64,000 bases of DNA from Bradyrhizobium glycinis (GCF_016031655.1 NZ_JACCHQ010000001.1:744001-808000), one strand, 5' to 3'; counted from the stretch's first letter, positions 35,839 to 46,115 are shown. Notes: generated from the sequence alone by a model not told the origin. Numbers and translations are program-made.

Positions 35839-36609
35839 TCACCGCAACACCACCCACGCCGGCGCGTGGTCGCTCGCGCCGTCCTCGCCGCGCGTCTTCT
35901 TGTCGACGCCGGCATTGACGAGGCGCGGGGCGAGGGCAGGGCTGAGCAGGAGATGGTCGAGCCGCAGGCCCGCATCGCGCGGCCAGCGGTTCCGCTTGTA
36001 GTCCCAGAACGTGTAGATGCGCTTGTCCGGATTGAGCTCGCGGATCGCGTCGCACCAGCCTTGCTCGACCAGCGCGGCAAAGGCCACGCGGCTCTTCGGC
36101 TGGATCAGCGCATCCTTGTCCCACGAGCGCGTCGGATAGATGTCGATCTCGCCTGGCGCAACATTGTAGTCGCCTGCGAGCACCACCGGCAGGTCCTGCT
36201 TGATGAAGGTGTTGGCGTGGCGCCGCAGCCGCGCGAACCAGTCGAGCTTGTAGTCGAATTTCGGTCCCGGCTGCGGATTGCCGTTGGGCAGATAGATGCT
36301 CGTGACGATGACGCCGCGCACGGCGGCCTCGATATAGCGCGCTTCGAGATCGGCGGGCTTTCCGGGCAAGCGGTCGCGCGTCAGCACCGGCTCGGCGTTG
36401 CGGGCGAGGATGGCGACGCCGTTCCATGTCTTTTGTCCACGCCACACCGCGCCATAGCCGGCCCTTTCGATGGCGGCTGCCGGAAATTCGCCATCACTTG
36501 CCTTCAACTCCTGAAGCGCGACGACATCGGGCTTCGCCATTCGCAGCCATGCCAACAGATTGGGCAGGCGGCGGTTGATGTTGTTGATGTTGAATGTCGC
36601 GATCTTCAT
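35839..36609 (-). CDS. xthA: Exodeoxyribonuclease III
   Basis: The 256-residue enzyme has the AP endonuclease/exonuclease III motifs: MKIATFNINNINRRLPNLLAWL, ALQELKASD (metal-binding Glu), LAGDYNVAP, and the final GASDHAPAWVVL with the catalytic Asp-His. It repairs abasic sites and trims 3' ends. It is divergent from the small secreted Cys-rich gene, with a 40-bp gap. Confidence 0.93.
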   Translation of the reverse strand: MKIATFNINNINRRLPNLLAWLRMAKPDVVALQELKASDGEFPAAAIERAGYGAVWRGQKTWNGVAILARNAEPVLTRDRLPGKPADLEARYIEAAVRGVIVTSIYLPNGNPQPGPKFDYKLDWFARLRRHANTFIKQDLPVVLAGDYNVAPGEIDIYPTRSWDKDALIQPKSRVAFAALVEQGWCDAIRELNPDKRIYTFWDYKRNRWPRDAGLRLDHLLLSPALAPRLVNAGVDKKTRGEDGASDHAPAWVVLR

Positions 36610-36649
36610 GTAGAGCTACCGGCTCCTGCCTTCCGTCCTCGGAGATACA

Positions 36650-36865
36650 ATGTCCAAGTTGAGCTTTGCCGCTATCGCCTTCGTCACTGCGTTCTCCGGG
36701 GCCACGGCACAGTCAGCCGAAACGCGCGGCGCATGCAAGGCGGACTACGACAAGTTCTGCGCCGGCATCGCGCCGGGCAGCGGTATCGTCGCCTGTCTCA
36801 ACGCCAAGCGCGACCAACTCACCGCCACCTGCAAGACGGCGCTGGACAGCAGAAAGAAGAAGTAG
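36650..36865 (+). CDS. Small secreted cysteine-rich protein
   Basis: The 71-residue product has a signal peptide (KLSFAAIAFVTAFSGATAQ) and a mature domain of about 48 residues with four Cys: RGACKADYDKFCAGIAPGSGIVACLNAKRDQLTATCKTAL. The spacing matches the cysteine-rich repeat seen in GLG1-type proteins, which is widespread as single-copy periplasmic proteins in rhizobia. GGAG precedes the ATG. Function is unknown. Confidence 0.75.
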   Translation: MSKLSFAAIAFVTAFSGATAQSAETRGACKADYDKFCAGIAPGSGIVACLNAKRDQLTATCKTALDSRKKK

Positions 36866-36866
36866 G

Positions 36867-37001
36867 TCTCGTGTCCCGGACGCGCGCAGCGCGAGCCGGG
36901 ACCCAGAGGCGACACAGTGCACTGTTGAGATGTGGGCCCCGGCTCTGCAGCGCACTACGCCGCGAAGTGCGGCGCATTGCGTTGCGTCCGGGGCACGAGA
37001 G
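36867..37001. repeat. Dispersed palindrome (TCTCGTGTCCCGGACGC type)
   Basis: TCTCGTGTCCCGGACGC at the left is mirrored imperfectly by GCGTCCGGGGCACGAGA at the right, with internal GC-rich inverted repeats. It fills the gap between two convergent genes (the small Cys-rich gene and alr) and probably serves as their shared 3' hairpin. Confidence 0.7.
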
Positions 37002-37006
37002 ATTGA

Positions 37007-38263
37007 CTAAGACGGCAGCGGCGGCGACGCCGGCGGCTGCCCGGCGTTCGAGGCGGGCTCCGGCTTGACCAGCGGCTCCTCGACATGGCCGCCCTTGTAG
37101 AGGCGGGCATAGCGGTGGCCGAGGCTGGTCAGCACCTCATAGCCGATCGTGCCGAAATGGTGCGCGAGCTCGTCGACGGTGATGCCGTCTCCGAGCAGCG
37201 TCACCATGTGGCCGCGCCGCGCCGCGTTCGGCGGCAGATCGGTGATGTCGATCGCGATCAGGTCCATGGAGATGCGGCCTGCGACAGGGCAGCGCTTGCC
37301 GGCCACGATGACCTCGGCGCCGCGGGTGCCGTCATTGGAGCTGGCGGCGCGGAAATAGCCGTCGGCATAGCCGACCGCGATGATCGCCAGTTTCGTCGGC
37401 CGCCGCGCGGTCCAGGTGCCGCCATAGCCGACGGTCTCACCGCGCTCGATGGTGCGGATCTGCACGATGCGCGCCTTGAGGTCGACCACCTGCTGCATCG
37501 GATTGTCGGCCTCCGGCGTCGGGTTGACGCCGTACAGCGCAGCTCCCGGCCGCACCAGGTCGAACTGGAAGGGCGCGCCGAGGAAGATACCGGAGGAGTT
37601 GGCGAGCGCCGCCGGCACGCCTGTGAACTCGCTGGCGATGCTGCGGAAGGCCGCGAGCTGTCTGGCATTGATCGGGCTGTTGAGCTGCTCGGCCGAGACC
37701 AGATGGCTCATCACCAGCGTGATGCCGTGATCGCCGGCATTGATGCGGGGGATGATGGCCTGCGCTTCCGACAGCGTCAGCCCGAGCCGGTTCATGCCGG
37801 TGTCGATGTGAACAGCTGCGCCCCCGTTCCAGCCGGTGCGGCGGCAGAACACGTCCCATTCGGCGAGCTCGTTGAGATCGCCGATGACAGGACGGCAATT
37901 GATCTTGGCGTAGTGCTCGCCGGTGTTCTGGAAATAGCCGCCGAGCACGTAGATCGTGGGCTCCGGAACGGCGGCGCGCACCTTGCGCGCTTCCTCGATG
38001 GTGGCGACGAAGAACGTTTTGCAACCGGCTTTGCTCAGGGCCCTCGACACCTGCTCGGCGCCGCAGCCATAGGCGTCGGCCTTGATCACCGCCGAGCATT
38101 CGGCCGGCACCGCAGTCTTCTCGAGCTTGCGCCAATTGGCGATGATCGCGTCGAGATCGACGGTCAAGACGCCGCCATAGGCCGCGAGCGCGGCAGCCTG
38201 GTTGGCCTCGGCGGAGAGTGGGCCGGATTGCGGGATCGATTTCGGGGCGGACGCCATTGTCAT
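37007..38263 (-). CDS. alr: Alanine racemase
   Basis: The 418-residue PLP enzyme has the cofactor Lys in VIKADAYGCG (Lys61), HIDTGMNRLGL, and the C-terminal beta-domain starting near GETVGYGGTWTARRPTKLAIIAVGYADGY with the catalytic Tyr. It makes D-alanine for peptidoglycan. The N terminus is about 30 residues longer than in E. coli and the tail is Pro-rich. It follows dnaB on the same strand with a 48-bp gap, as in other alphaproteobacteria. Confidence 0.95.
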   Translation of the reverse strand: MTMASAPKSIPQSGPLSAEANQAAALAAYGGVLTVDLDAIIANWRKLEKTAVPAECSAVIKADAYGCGAEQVSRALSKAGCKTFFVATIEEARKVRAAVPEPTIYVLGGYFQNTGEHYAKINCRPVIGDLNELAEWDVFCRRTGWNGGAAVHIDTGMNRLGLTLSEAQAIIPRINAGDHGITLVMSHLVSAEQLNSPINARQLAAFRSIASEFTGVPAALANSSGIFLGAPFQFDLVRPGAALYGVNPTPEADNPMQQVVDLKARIVQIRTIERGETVGYGGTWTARRPTKLAIIAVGYADGYFRAASSNDGTRGAEVIVAGKRCPVAGRISMDLIAIDITDLPPNAARRGHMVTLLGDGITVDELAHHFGTIGYEVLTSLGHRYARLYKGGHVEEPLVKPEPASNAGQPPASPPLPS

Positions 38264-38311
38264 GGCGCCGTTTTACGCAAGAGGCCGGCGCCGTTCAACC
38301 CGGGGAACAAT

Positions 38312-39817
<1,506 letters not shown>

Positions 39818-40109
39818 GGTCGGACGTGCTTAGCAATTTTCTTGGGCGGATGCGGGGCCGGGATAAAGCGCCGCCGAAGGTCAAAGCGGAAGCAAAAGCT
39901 GACCGCTATCAACCGCTCAGTTAAAATGGTGGATGATTTGCAGCCGCAGCACGCGCCGCGCTTGACTGGATTTTGGCGGAACTGGCTCGGCGCAGAGGGC
40001 TATGGTCGCGCCGCGGAAAAATCCTGAAACCCGTGAACCCCGAGGGCTGACGCGCAGACCTATCGAGAGGCGCGCGAAATGACGCCCGCTGGCCGTATTC
40101 GGCTCGGCT
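39818..40109. other. Intergenic region upstream of dnaB
   Basis: These 292 bp hold no credible gene. No canonical promoter could be fixed by eye. The stretch separates dnaB from the 39-residue membrane protein gene and probably carries the dnaB-alr promoter. Confidence 0.4.
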
Positions 40110-40229
40110 TCAGACCAGCAGGAGGTAGACCAGCGCAACCAGGGCCGCCCCAACGCCGGTGACGATCAGGGCGTAATCGGTGCGGAGGTCGTCCTGCACG
40201 TCGAATGAGGTTTGGGTCTCTTTGCTCAT
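40110..40229 (-). CDS. 39-residue single-pass membrane protein
   Basis: A short frame starts at ATG 40229 and stops at 40110. The product has a polar N-terminal part with QDDLRTDY and a C-terminal membrane helix ALIVTGVGAALVALVYLLLV that runs to the end. This tail-anchored layout, with a helix ending at the stop codon, argues for a real small protein. Function is unknown. A perfect CRP-type site lies 34 bp upstream. Confidence 0.6.
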   Translation of the reverse strand: MSKETQTSFDVQDDLRTDYALIVTGVGAALVALVYLLLV

Positions 40230-40262
40230 TGCGACGGTCTAAGCCAGGCCCGACCAGACTTA

Positions 40263-40278
40263 TGTGAAGCAGATCACA
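40263..40278. promoter_or_regulatory. CRP-type palindrome TGTGA-N6-TCACA
   Basis: TGTGAAGCAGATCACA matches the enterobacterial CRP core perfectly. It lies between the divergent 39-residue gene and a small plus-strand gene. It could serve either. Rhizobial Crp-type proteins recognise related sites, but FixK/FnrN sites differ (TTGAT-N4-ATCAA). Confidence 0.5.
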
Positions 40279-40367
40279 TCTCCCCGGATTCTTTCGGGGG
40301 CATGCCGGAACAGGCGCAAGGGCAGGGGATTATCGCATTCCCCGCCGACAGGGATACGAGGCGAGCG

Positions 40368-40574
40368 ATGCAGCCAGAACGGCAGCACCAGAATTGGCGA
40401 AGCGAGGCAGGCAGCCGGCTTTGGCTGTCGGGGCTCATCGCGGCCATGAAGCACGCGGAGCGGCCTGAGGTGCGTCGCCAGCCGGTCGCCCCCGAAATCC
40501 TGCTGGAATTGCGGGCGCAATTGGCGTTAACGGCTTCTTTCCGGACGTTCGGGATTTCGACGCTTCGTCACTAG
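40368..40574 (+). CDS. Small hypothetical protein
   Basis: The 68-residue product starts at ATG 40368 after a purine-rich GAGGCGAG element. It is basic and helical (QNWRSEAGSRLWLSGLIAAMKHAERPEV...EILLELRAQLALTASFR). No family is recognised. The ATG context and the CRP-type site about 90 bp upstream are the only supporting signals. Confidence 0.4.
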   Translation: MQPERQHQNWRSEAGSRLWLSGLIAAMKHAERPEVRRQPVAPEILLELRAQLALTASFRTFGISTLRH

Positions 40575-40620
40575 AGCATTCGGGAAAAGTGTGCAGCGGT
40601 TTTCCGAAAGATCATGCTTA
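40573..40620. repeat. Dispersed palindrome with GGAAAAGTGTGCAGCGG core, copy 2
   Basis: The sequence AGAGCATTCGGGAAAAGTG continues into GTGCAGCGGTTTTCCG and ends GATCATGCTT. It shares the core and the terminal GCAT/ATGC arms with the element at 13361-13436 but is shorter in the middle. Confidence 0.7.
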
Positions 40621-40631
40621 AACAATAACCT

Positions 40632-40670
40632 AAAGCGCGATGACGATTCATCTCAATCGCATCGCGCTTT
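40632..40670. repeat. Inverted repeat AAAGCGCGATG...CATCGCGCTTT
   Basis: An 11-bp perfect inverted repeat with a 17-nt interior lies directly beside the previous palindrome and just after the end of cfa. It could act as a terminator hairpin for the minus-strand cfa transcript. It is often seen in this genus as a stand-alone element. Confidence 0.6.
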
Positions 40671-40682
40671 ACGATCCCGGAT

Positions 40683-41933
40683 CTATTCACCAGCCAGCTT
40701 GAGCCTTGGCAAGGCCGCGCCCTCCCGGGCCCGCAGCCGGGCTTCCTCCCGCGGGATATAGTCGCGGGTCATCGGCACCACGCCCTGGCGACGGGTGATC
40801 TGGATCTGGAAGTTCATCATGGCTTGCTTGCGGAACGTCATCTCGCAGGCCGCCAGGTAGAATTCCCACATCAAGGCGAAGCGCTCGTCGTAGAGCTGCA
40901 CGGCATCCTCGCGCCGCGCCATGAACCGCTCGCGCCAGGCCTTCAGCGTCTCGGCATAGTGCAGGCGCAGAATCTCGATGTCGCAGACCAGCAGGCCCGC
41001 GCGTTCGATCGCCGGCAGCACCTCCGAGAGGGCGGGGATGTAGCCGCCGGGGAAGATGTATTTGGCGATCCAGGGATTGGTCGAATCCGGGCCCTGCGAA
41101 CGGCCGATCGCATGCAGCAGCATGACGCCGTCTTCCTTCAGCAGCTCGGCGCAGCGCTGGAAATAGGTGTCGTAGAATCTTGCCCCGACATGTTCGAACA
41201 TGCCGACGGAGACGATGCGGTCGAACGTACCTTCGACGTCGCGATAATCCTGGAGCTGGAATCTGGCCGAGCCCGTCAGGCCCTTTTCGGCTGCGCGCGC
41301 ATTGGCGACCTGCAGCTGTTCGGTCGACAGCGTCACGCCGGTGACGTCGGCGCCCGCGATCTCGGCGAGATAGAGCCCGAGGCCACCCCAGCCGGAGCCG
41401 ATGTCGAGCACGCGCTGGCCATTCGCGACGAGAAGCTTCGCCGCGATGTGCCGCTTCTTGGCAAGCTGCGCGTCGTCCAGCGACATCTCGGGCGTTTCGA
41501 AATAGGCGCAGCTATATTGCTTGTCGGCATCGAGAAACAGCGAATAGAGGCGGCCGTCGAGATCGTAGTGATGAGCGACGTTTTGACGGGAGCGCGGGCG
41601 GGGATTGAACTGTTTGAGGTGCCGCGTCAGGTAGCGCAGGTGCCACCACGGCTTTGCCCACTGCGGCAACAGGTCGGGTTGATCGAGCAGGATCGCGAGG
41701 GCATCAGCTATGGTGCCGCGCTCCACCACGAACTCGCCGTTCATGTAGGCCTCGCCCAGCCCCAGCTCGGGATTGACGAGGACCCTGCGCTCGGCGTCCG
41801 CGGTGACGAAGCGGACCGCGACCCCTTCGCCGGAGCCGTCGCCCACGGTGAACTTAGCCCCGCTCGCGCTGGTCACCGTCAGCGATCCGCGGCGGATGAA
41901 TTGGGACAGGAATCGACGCAACAAACGGTCCAT
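40683..41933 (-). CDS. cfa: Cyclopropane-fatty-acyl-phospholipid synthase
   Basis: The 416-residue enzyme has the mycolic acid/cyclopropane synthase layout: an N-terminal lipid-binding region, then NVAHHYDLDGRLYSLFLDADKQYSCAYFE, the SAM motif VLDIGSGWGGLGLYLAE, MFEHVGARFYDTYF and the bicarbonate-site region IFPGGYIPAL. It transfers a methylene from SAM to unsaturated acyl chains of membrane lipids. GAGAGG lies 7 nt before ATG 41933; TTG 41939 is an alternative. Confidence 0.93.
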   Translation of the reverse strand: MDRLLRRFLSQFIRRGSLTVTSASGAKFTVGDGSGEGVAVRFVTADAERRVLVNPELGLGEAYMNGEFVVERGTIADALAILLDQPDLLPQWAKPWWHLRYLTRHLKQFNPRPRSRQNVAHHYDLDGRLYSLFLDADKQYSCAYFETPEMSLDDAQLAKKRHIAAKLLVANGQRVLDIGSGWGGLGLYLAEIAGADVTGVTLSTEQLQVANARAAEKGLTGSARFQLQDYRDVEGTFDRIVSVGMFEHVGARFYDTYFQRCAELLKEDGVMLLHAIGRSQGPDSTNPWIAKYIFPGGYIPALSEVLPAIERAGLLVCDIEILRLHYAETLKAWRERFMARREDAVQLYDERFALMWEFYLAACEMTFRKQAMMNFQIQITRRQGVVPMTRDYIPREEARLRAREGAALPRLKLAGE

Positions 41934-42207
41934 TGGCAATCCTCTCGAGCGAACCCGAAAGATGCGACTACCCGGCCTTCATACCTGACGCCCAAGCGCC
42001 GCAGCGGTTCCTATGCGTTTGCATTCAAATCTAGCGAGCCGGTTCCGGCTGCGCTATTGCACTGTATTCAAAGTAGATATTCGAAAACCGCTTAATCACA
42101 TCCTTGCGCGCGGACCTGCTTCCATTCGCGGCTCAATCGGTTAAAAGGTCACCGCCGCCGCGCCGGACGCCGGCTGCATTTGCGTAAATTCAACGGAGAT
42201 GATGGGA

Positions 42208-43056
42208 ATGTCGAGCCGAGCGCTCAGCCTCGCGACGGTGTTGCTTCTGATTGGCTTCGGTGCGGCCGATTCCGTTCTTGCGCAGGCGACGAACCTCGAG
42301 GCCGGCAAGACTCCGTCCCAGCTGTTCTCGCAGACCTGCAATGCCTGCCACAAGAGCCCGCGCGGGCTGCTGAAGTCCGTCCCGCCCGGCTCGCTACCGG
42401 GATTCCTGCGCCAGCACTACACGACGAGCTCGGATATGGCGGGCGTCCTCTCCGCCTATCTGATCTCGAACGGGGCCACCGACACCCGCTACCAGGCCAA
42501 GGACGGCAAGAAGGATGGCGCTTCGCCGGAGCAGCAGGGCCGACGCCCGCGCGCGCAGGAGGCGGCCCGGCCCGAGGGCGAGGGCGCCCCTCCGGCCGCC
42601 GAGGGTACGCGCCAGAAGCGTGCCGCACGGCCGGCCGAGGACGGCGCGAAGCCTGAGGGACAGGCTGCGCCCGAGGCACGCAAAGGCAAGCGGCGCGCCA
42701 AGCCCGGGACGGAGGAGGCCCCGAAGGACGATGCCGCGGCGCCGCGGACCGACGACAAGAAGACCGAGCCGAAGCCAGAGGCCGTCAAGCCTGACAGCGC
42801 CAAGGTGGAGCCGCGCAGCAGCGAGACGCCGGCGCTGCGGCCAGATCCGGTGCCGCAGGTGACGCCAGCAGCCCCAGCCGCCGCCAATCCCCCTGAGCCG
42901 GCCGCGCCCAAGCCGGTGGAAGAGGCTGCTCCGAAATCCGCCGAGCCGGCGCCCGCAGCCAAGCCGCAGGAACAGGCGCCGCCCGCGACCGCTGCAGCCC
43001 CGCCGCTAGCGCCGCCTGCGTCCTCCGGTCCGCCGGCGCCGCCGATCTCGCGCTAG
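42208..43056 (+). CDS. Secreted CxxCH (c-type haem) protein with long disordered tail
   Basis: The 282-residue product has a signal peptide (SRALSLATVLLLIGFGAADSVLAQ) and a short domain with a haem-binding CNACH at about residue 47, followed by KSPRGLLKSVPPGSLPGFLRQHYTTSSDMAGVLSAYL. About 185 residues of Pro/Ala/Lys/Glu-rich sequence then run to the end. The folded part is about 90 residues, without a clear distal Met ligand beyond SSDM. An electron carrier with a flexible wall-spanning tether is one guess. ATG 42208 has GGAG at the best spacing. Confidence 0.7.
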   Translation: MSSRALSLATVLLLIGFGAADSVLAQATNLEAGKTPSQLFSQTCNACHKSPRGLLKSVPPGSLPGFLRQHYTTSSDMAGVLSAYLISNGATDTRYQAKDGKKDGASPEQQGRRPRAQEAARPEGEGAPPAAEGTRQKRAARPAEDGAKPEGQAAPEARKGKRRAKPGTEEAPKDDAAAPRTDDKKTEPKPEAVKPDSAKVEPRSSETPALRPDPVPQVTPAAPAAANPPEPAAPKPVEEAAPKSAEPAPAAKPQEQAPPATAAAPPLAPPASSGPPAPPISR

Positions 43057-43078
43057 GTCAGCCGGATCTTTCGATCGA

Positions 43079-43115
43079 CGATGCGAAGGCTGCGCCATCC
43101 GCGGCCTTCGCATCG
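43079..43115 (+). terminator. Terminator-like hairpin after the CxxCH gene
   Basis: CGATGCGAAGGC and GCCTTCGCATCG form a 12-bp stem around an inner loop, followed by TCTTG. The stem is strong and the T-run weak. It separates the CxxCH gene from the TetR gene. Confidence 0.6.
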
Positions 43116-43128
43116 TCTTGACCGTGAT

Positions 43129-43157
43129 TAGAGTGGTGCTCTAGAGTGCTACTCTAG
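43129..43157 (+). promoter_or_regulatory. Probable TetR operator, two overlapping palindromes
   Basis: CTAGAGTGCTACTCTAG (43141-43157) is a perfect 7-bp inverted repeat with a GCT centre. It overlaps TAGAGTGGTGCTCTA (43129-43143). Both share TAGAG half-sites. The right half runs into the AGGAG ribosome-binding site of the TetR gene, so binding would block its own expression. Confidence 0.65.
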
Positions 43158-43167
43158 GAGGCGCCCC

Positions 43168-43764
43168 ATGACGGCGAGCATGCGAGACGATTTGTTGGCG
43201 GCCGGCCTTGCCGTGTTCGACCGCGTCGGCTTCGAAGCCGCGACGGTGGCCGCGATCCGCACGCGCGCGCGCGCCTCCAACGGCAGCTTCTTCCACGTCT
43301 TCGGTTCGAAGAAAGAACTTGCCGGTGCGTTGTTTCTCGAGGTCCTGCGGCACTATCACGCCGCGATCCTGGCCGCGCTCGATCCCCTCCCCGACGTCGA
43401 GCAGGGCATCGATCGCCTGATCCGGGCGCATCTCGACTGGGTCGTCACCAGCCGGCGCGAGGCGCGGTACCTGTTCGAGATCTCGCGCAGCGAGTGGGGC
43501 GAGGACGTGCGCAACGCCCAGCGGGCGCAGAATGCGCGGCTTGCCGAAGGCATTGAGCGCTGGCGCGCGCCGCTGGTCGCAAGCGGCGAACTTCTGCCGA
43601 TGACGCCGGTGATGTTCGTCAGCCAGCTGATCGGTCCGGCGCAGATCTTCTGCCGCGCCTTCCTGTCGGGTCGCGAGCGCACCGATCCGCGCATCGAGGC
43701 GGATACGCTGATCGCCTGCGCCAATCGTGCGCTGAGGCCGTTCGATCGCATCAACAAGCAATAA
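43168..43764 (+). CDS. TetR-family regulator
   Basis: The 198-residue protein has an N-terminal TetR helix-turn-helix (RDDLLAAGLAVFDRVGFEAATVAAIRTRARASNGSFFHVFGSKKELAGALF, about residues 5-55) and a ligand-binding C-terminal domain. It starts 12 nt upstream of a PaaI-type thioesterase gene in the same operon. The palindromic operator overlapping its ribosome-binding site suggests autoregulation, probably by an acyl-type ligand. Confidence 0.88.
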   Translation: MTASMRDDLLAAGLAVFDRVGFEAATVAAIRTRARASNGSFFHVFGSKKELAGALFLEVLRHYHAAILAALDPLPDVEQGIDRLIRAHLDWVVTSRREARYLFEISRSEWGEDVRNAQRAQNARLAEGIERWRAPLVASGELLPMTPVMFVSQLIGPAQIFCRAFLSGRERTDPRIEADTLIACANRALRPFDRINKQ

Positions 43765-43775
43765 GGGGAGACCGC

Positions 43776-44243
43776 ATGCGGACCGAAGCTGATCCGGACT
43801 TTGCGCCGATTGCCGAGCGCATCCACGCCAATATTGGCCGACAGGGTTTCATGAATCTGGTCGGCGCAAAACTCTCCGAATTGTCGCGCGGCACCTGCAC
43901 CATCGCCGTGGAGCGCCGGCCCGAACTCTTACAGCAGCACGGCTTCTTCCACGGCGGCGTCACCGCTTTCCTGGTCGACAACGCCACGACGATCGCAGCC
44001 GCCACCTCGCGTGGTCAGCCGGCGTTGACGGCGGAATACAAGCTCAATCTGTTGTCGCCTGCGGTGGGTGAAAAGCTGATCTGCCGCGCCCGGGTGATCA
44101 AGCCGGGCCGCCAGGTCGCGGTGGTCGCGGCCGACGTGTTCTGCGTCAGCGACGGCTTCGAGAAGCATACGGCCACCGCACTGGCATCGATCGCGATGCT
44201 GAGCGAGGACGTCGCTGCGAAAACGAAAAGCCCGGCCGCGTGA
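43776..44243 (+). CDS. PaaI-type hot-dog thioesterase
   Basis: The 155-residue protein has the hot-dog signature QHGFFHGGVTAFLVDNATTIAAATSRG and later YKLNLLSPAVGEKLICRARVIKPGRQVAVVAADVF. It probably hydrolyses an acyl- or aryl-CoA thioester. It follows the TetR gene by 12 nt. The last codons overlap a terminator hairpin. Confidence 0.86.
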   Translation: MRTEADPDFAPIAERIHANIGRQGFMNLVGAKLSELSRGTCTIAVERRPELLQQHGFFHGGVTAFLVDNATTIAAATSRGQPALTAEYKLNLLSPAVGEKLICRARVIKPGRQVAVVAADVFCVSDGFEKHTATALASIAMLSEDVAAKTKSPAA

Positions 44244-44256
44244 GGCAGCCGGGCTT
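44228..44256 (+). terminator. Terminator of the TetR-thioesterase operon
   Basis: AAGCCCGGC pairs with GCCGGGCTT around an 11-nt loop that contains the stop codon, followed by CGTTGTTTCTT. The T-run is interrupted but T-rich. Confidence 0.7.
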
Positions 44257-44267
44257 CGTTGTTTCTT

Positions 44268-44348
44268 CGTCATTGCCGGGCTTGACCTGGCAATCCATCA
44301 AGAAGATTCTTTGACGATGGATGCGCGGGTCAAGCCCGCGCATGACGA
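44268..44348. repeat. Bradyrhizobial REP-like palindrome
   Basis: CGTCATTGCCGGGCTTGACC at the left is mirrored by GGTCAAGCCCGCGCATGACG at the right. It belongs to the same family as the element at 24744-24866 and sits between convergent genes (thioesterase and rplI). Confidence 0.75.
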
Positions 44349-44356
44349 GTAGTGTC

Positions 44357-44956
44357 TTACTTCTCTTCCGCAGCCGGCGCCGGCGCGACGTCGTCGTGCT
44401 GGGCCTCCGGATCGAAGAACTCGCCGGCGGCGGCGATCGCCTCGGCGGCCGCGTCGCGATCCTCGTTGCGGGTCGAGATGTCCTCGCCGCGGTTGATGCG
44501 CTCGGCCTCATCCTGGCTGCGCGCGACCGTCACGGTGATCTCGACCTCGACCTCGGGGTGAACGGCAACGGTGACCGTGTGCTTGCCGATGGTTTTGATC
44601 GGCGCATCGAGCTGCACCTGCGGGCGGTCGAGATGGACGCCGTCGGCTTCGAATGCCATGACGATATCGCGCACCGTGACCGAGCCGAACAGCTGGCCGG
44701 CTTCGGAGGCCTGGCGGATCACGATGATGTTCTTGCCCTCGATCTTCTCGGCGACCTTGGACGCTTCGCCCTTGGCCTTGAGGTTGCGCGCTTCGAGCTC
44801 GGCCTTCATGCCGTCATACTTGGCCCGGTTGTCGGCGGTGGCGCGCAGCGCCTTGCCGCGCTTGAGCAGGAAATTGCGAGCGTAGCCGTCGCGAACCTTC
44901 ACGACTTCGCCCATCTGGCCGAGCTTGTTGACGCGTTCCAGCAAAATGACTTCCAT
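44357..44956 (-). CDS. rplI: 50S ribosomal protein L9
   Basis: The 199-residue protein begins [36 protein letters not shown], the L9 N-terminal domain, followed by the long connecting helix and the C-terminal domain ([18 protein letters not shown]). The last 45 residues are an acidic, Ala-rich extension typical of rhizobia, longer than the E. coli protein. ATG 44956 begins the conserved N terminus and is preceded by AAGGAG. Confidence 0.96.
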   Translation of the reverse strand: MEVILLERVNKLGQMGEVVKVRDGYARNFLLKRGKALRATADNRAKYDGMKAELEARNLKAKGEASKVAEKIEGKNIIVIRQASEAGQLFGSVTVRDIVMAFEADGVHLDRPQVQLDAPIKTIGKHTVTVAVHPEVEVEITVTVARSQDEAERINRGEDISTRNEDRDAAAEAIAAAGEFFDPEAQHDDVAPAPAAEEK

Positions 44957-45008
44957 ATTCGTTCTCCTTTTGAAGTGCTCTCTGTAGGTTTCAGTTTCGG
45001 GGTTGAAC

Positions 45009-45980
45009 TCAGGGGGTAGGCAGTGGTGGCGGCTGCCGGCTGCGCAGGTAGCGTTCGCGCAAGCCGAACACCGCATCCGCAAGCCCGAGGATCACCATCG
45101 CGACCACGGGCCATCCGAACACGACGACGGCGGCATAGGTCGACCCGAGCCAGAACGTGCGGCCGTTCAGCGCGAGCGTCAGCGTATGCAGCACGGCGAA
45201 ACCGGCCAGCGCATAGCTCATCATCAGCGCGGCGGTGGCGATCTGCGCCACGATGCCAAGCAGCCCGCCGGTGAAGCAGAAGGCGAGGGAGATGCACAGC
45301 ACCACCAGCGTCATCTGCGGCAGCTCGGTGGTCTTGAGGTCCGGCCACGGACGGCGCAGCCGGCCCGACGTCGCGGTCACCTTGGCGCTGAGCCAGAGGT
45401 TGAGGGTCAGCGTCATCGTCGCAGCGATCGTGGCGGCGGCCGGTGCGATGCGCACCATCGCGTCGACGAACTGACTGGCTTCGCCCGAAGTTTGCGGGTC
45501 GGTGGCGCGCAGGAGGCGCATCAGGCCGCGCCGCAACGTGCCGGTGATGGTCTCCGCGTCGGTCCCAAGCGTGAGCAGAGCGGCCATCGTGGTCAGGGTG
45601 GCGAAGCCTGCAATCCAGAGCAGGATGCGGCCGACCGGGTACCACTCGATGTCGGGCGCCGCGGAGGTGCCGGTGGCAGGCGCGGCGCTTTCCACCTGAC
45701 GTCCGAGCAGGACGAGATGGCCGAGCCACCACGCCGGCAGCGCGACGGTGACGGCGAAAGCGATGCAGTAGGGCAGGCCGAACAGGGCGCCAAGACCGAT
45801 CGCGGCGGCGATGCCGCCGAGGCTGGCGCAAAGCGGGCCCCAGCCGATCGCGGCGACCATCAGAGGGAGCGGAGCGAGATAGAACAGGACGAGCGAGATC
45901 AGCGCGCCCGAAATGATCGAAGCGAACATCAGGGCCGACGCAGCGCCGGCGATCAGGGCGATCAGTCCAAAGGCCATCAT
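45009..45980 (-). CDS. DUF2232 membrane protein
   Basis: The 323-residue protein has about eight membrane helices and the start [48 protein letters not shown], characteristic of DUF2232 (YybS-related). It is encoded between rpsR and rplI, a typical alphaproteobacterial location. Function is unknown. ATG 45980 is preferred because GGGAG lies upstream; an ATG at 46031 would add 17 non-hydrophobic residues. Confidence 0.85.
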   Translation of the reverse strand: MMAFGLIALIAGAASALMFASIISGALISLVLFYLAPLPLMVAAIGWGPLCASLGGIAAAIGLGALFGLPYCIAFAVTVALPAWWLGHLVLLGRQVESAAPATGTSAAPDIEWYPVGRILLWIAGFATLTTMAALLTLGTDAETITGTLRRGLMRLLRATDPQTSGEASQFVDAMVRIAPAAATIAATMTLTLNLWLSAKVTATSGRLRRPWPDLKTTELPQMTLVVLCISLAFCFTGGLLGIVAQIATAALMMSYALAGFAVLHTLTLALNGRTFWLGSTYAAVVVFGWPVVAMVILGLADAVFGLRERYLRSRQPPPLPTP

Positions 45981-46115
45981 CAGCTGTCCCGCTCCCTTCG
46001 AGCGGTTAGAGGCATCGTTTGCCCCAACCATCGGCGACCGGACGACCCGGAAGCCTTATGAGTTCAGAAAAGTCGCGACCGGCGGCGCAAGCGTCCGCCG
46101 GTCGAATTGGTCGTA

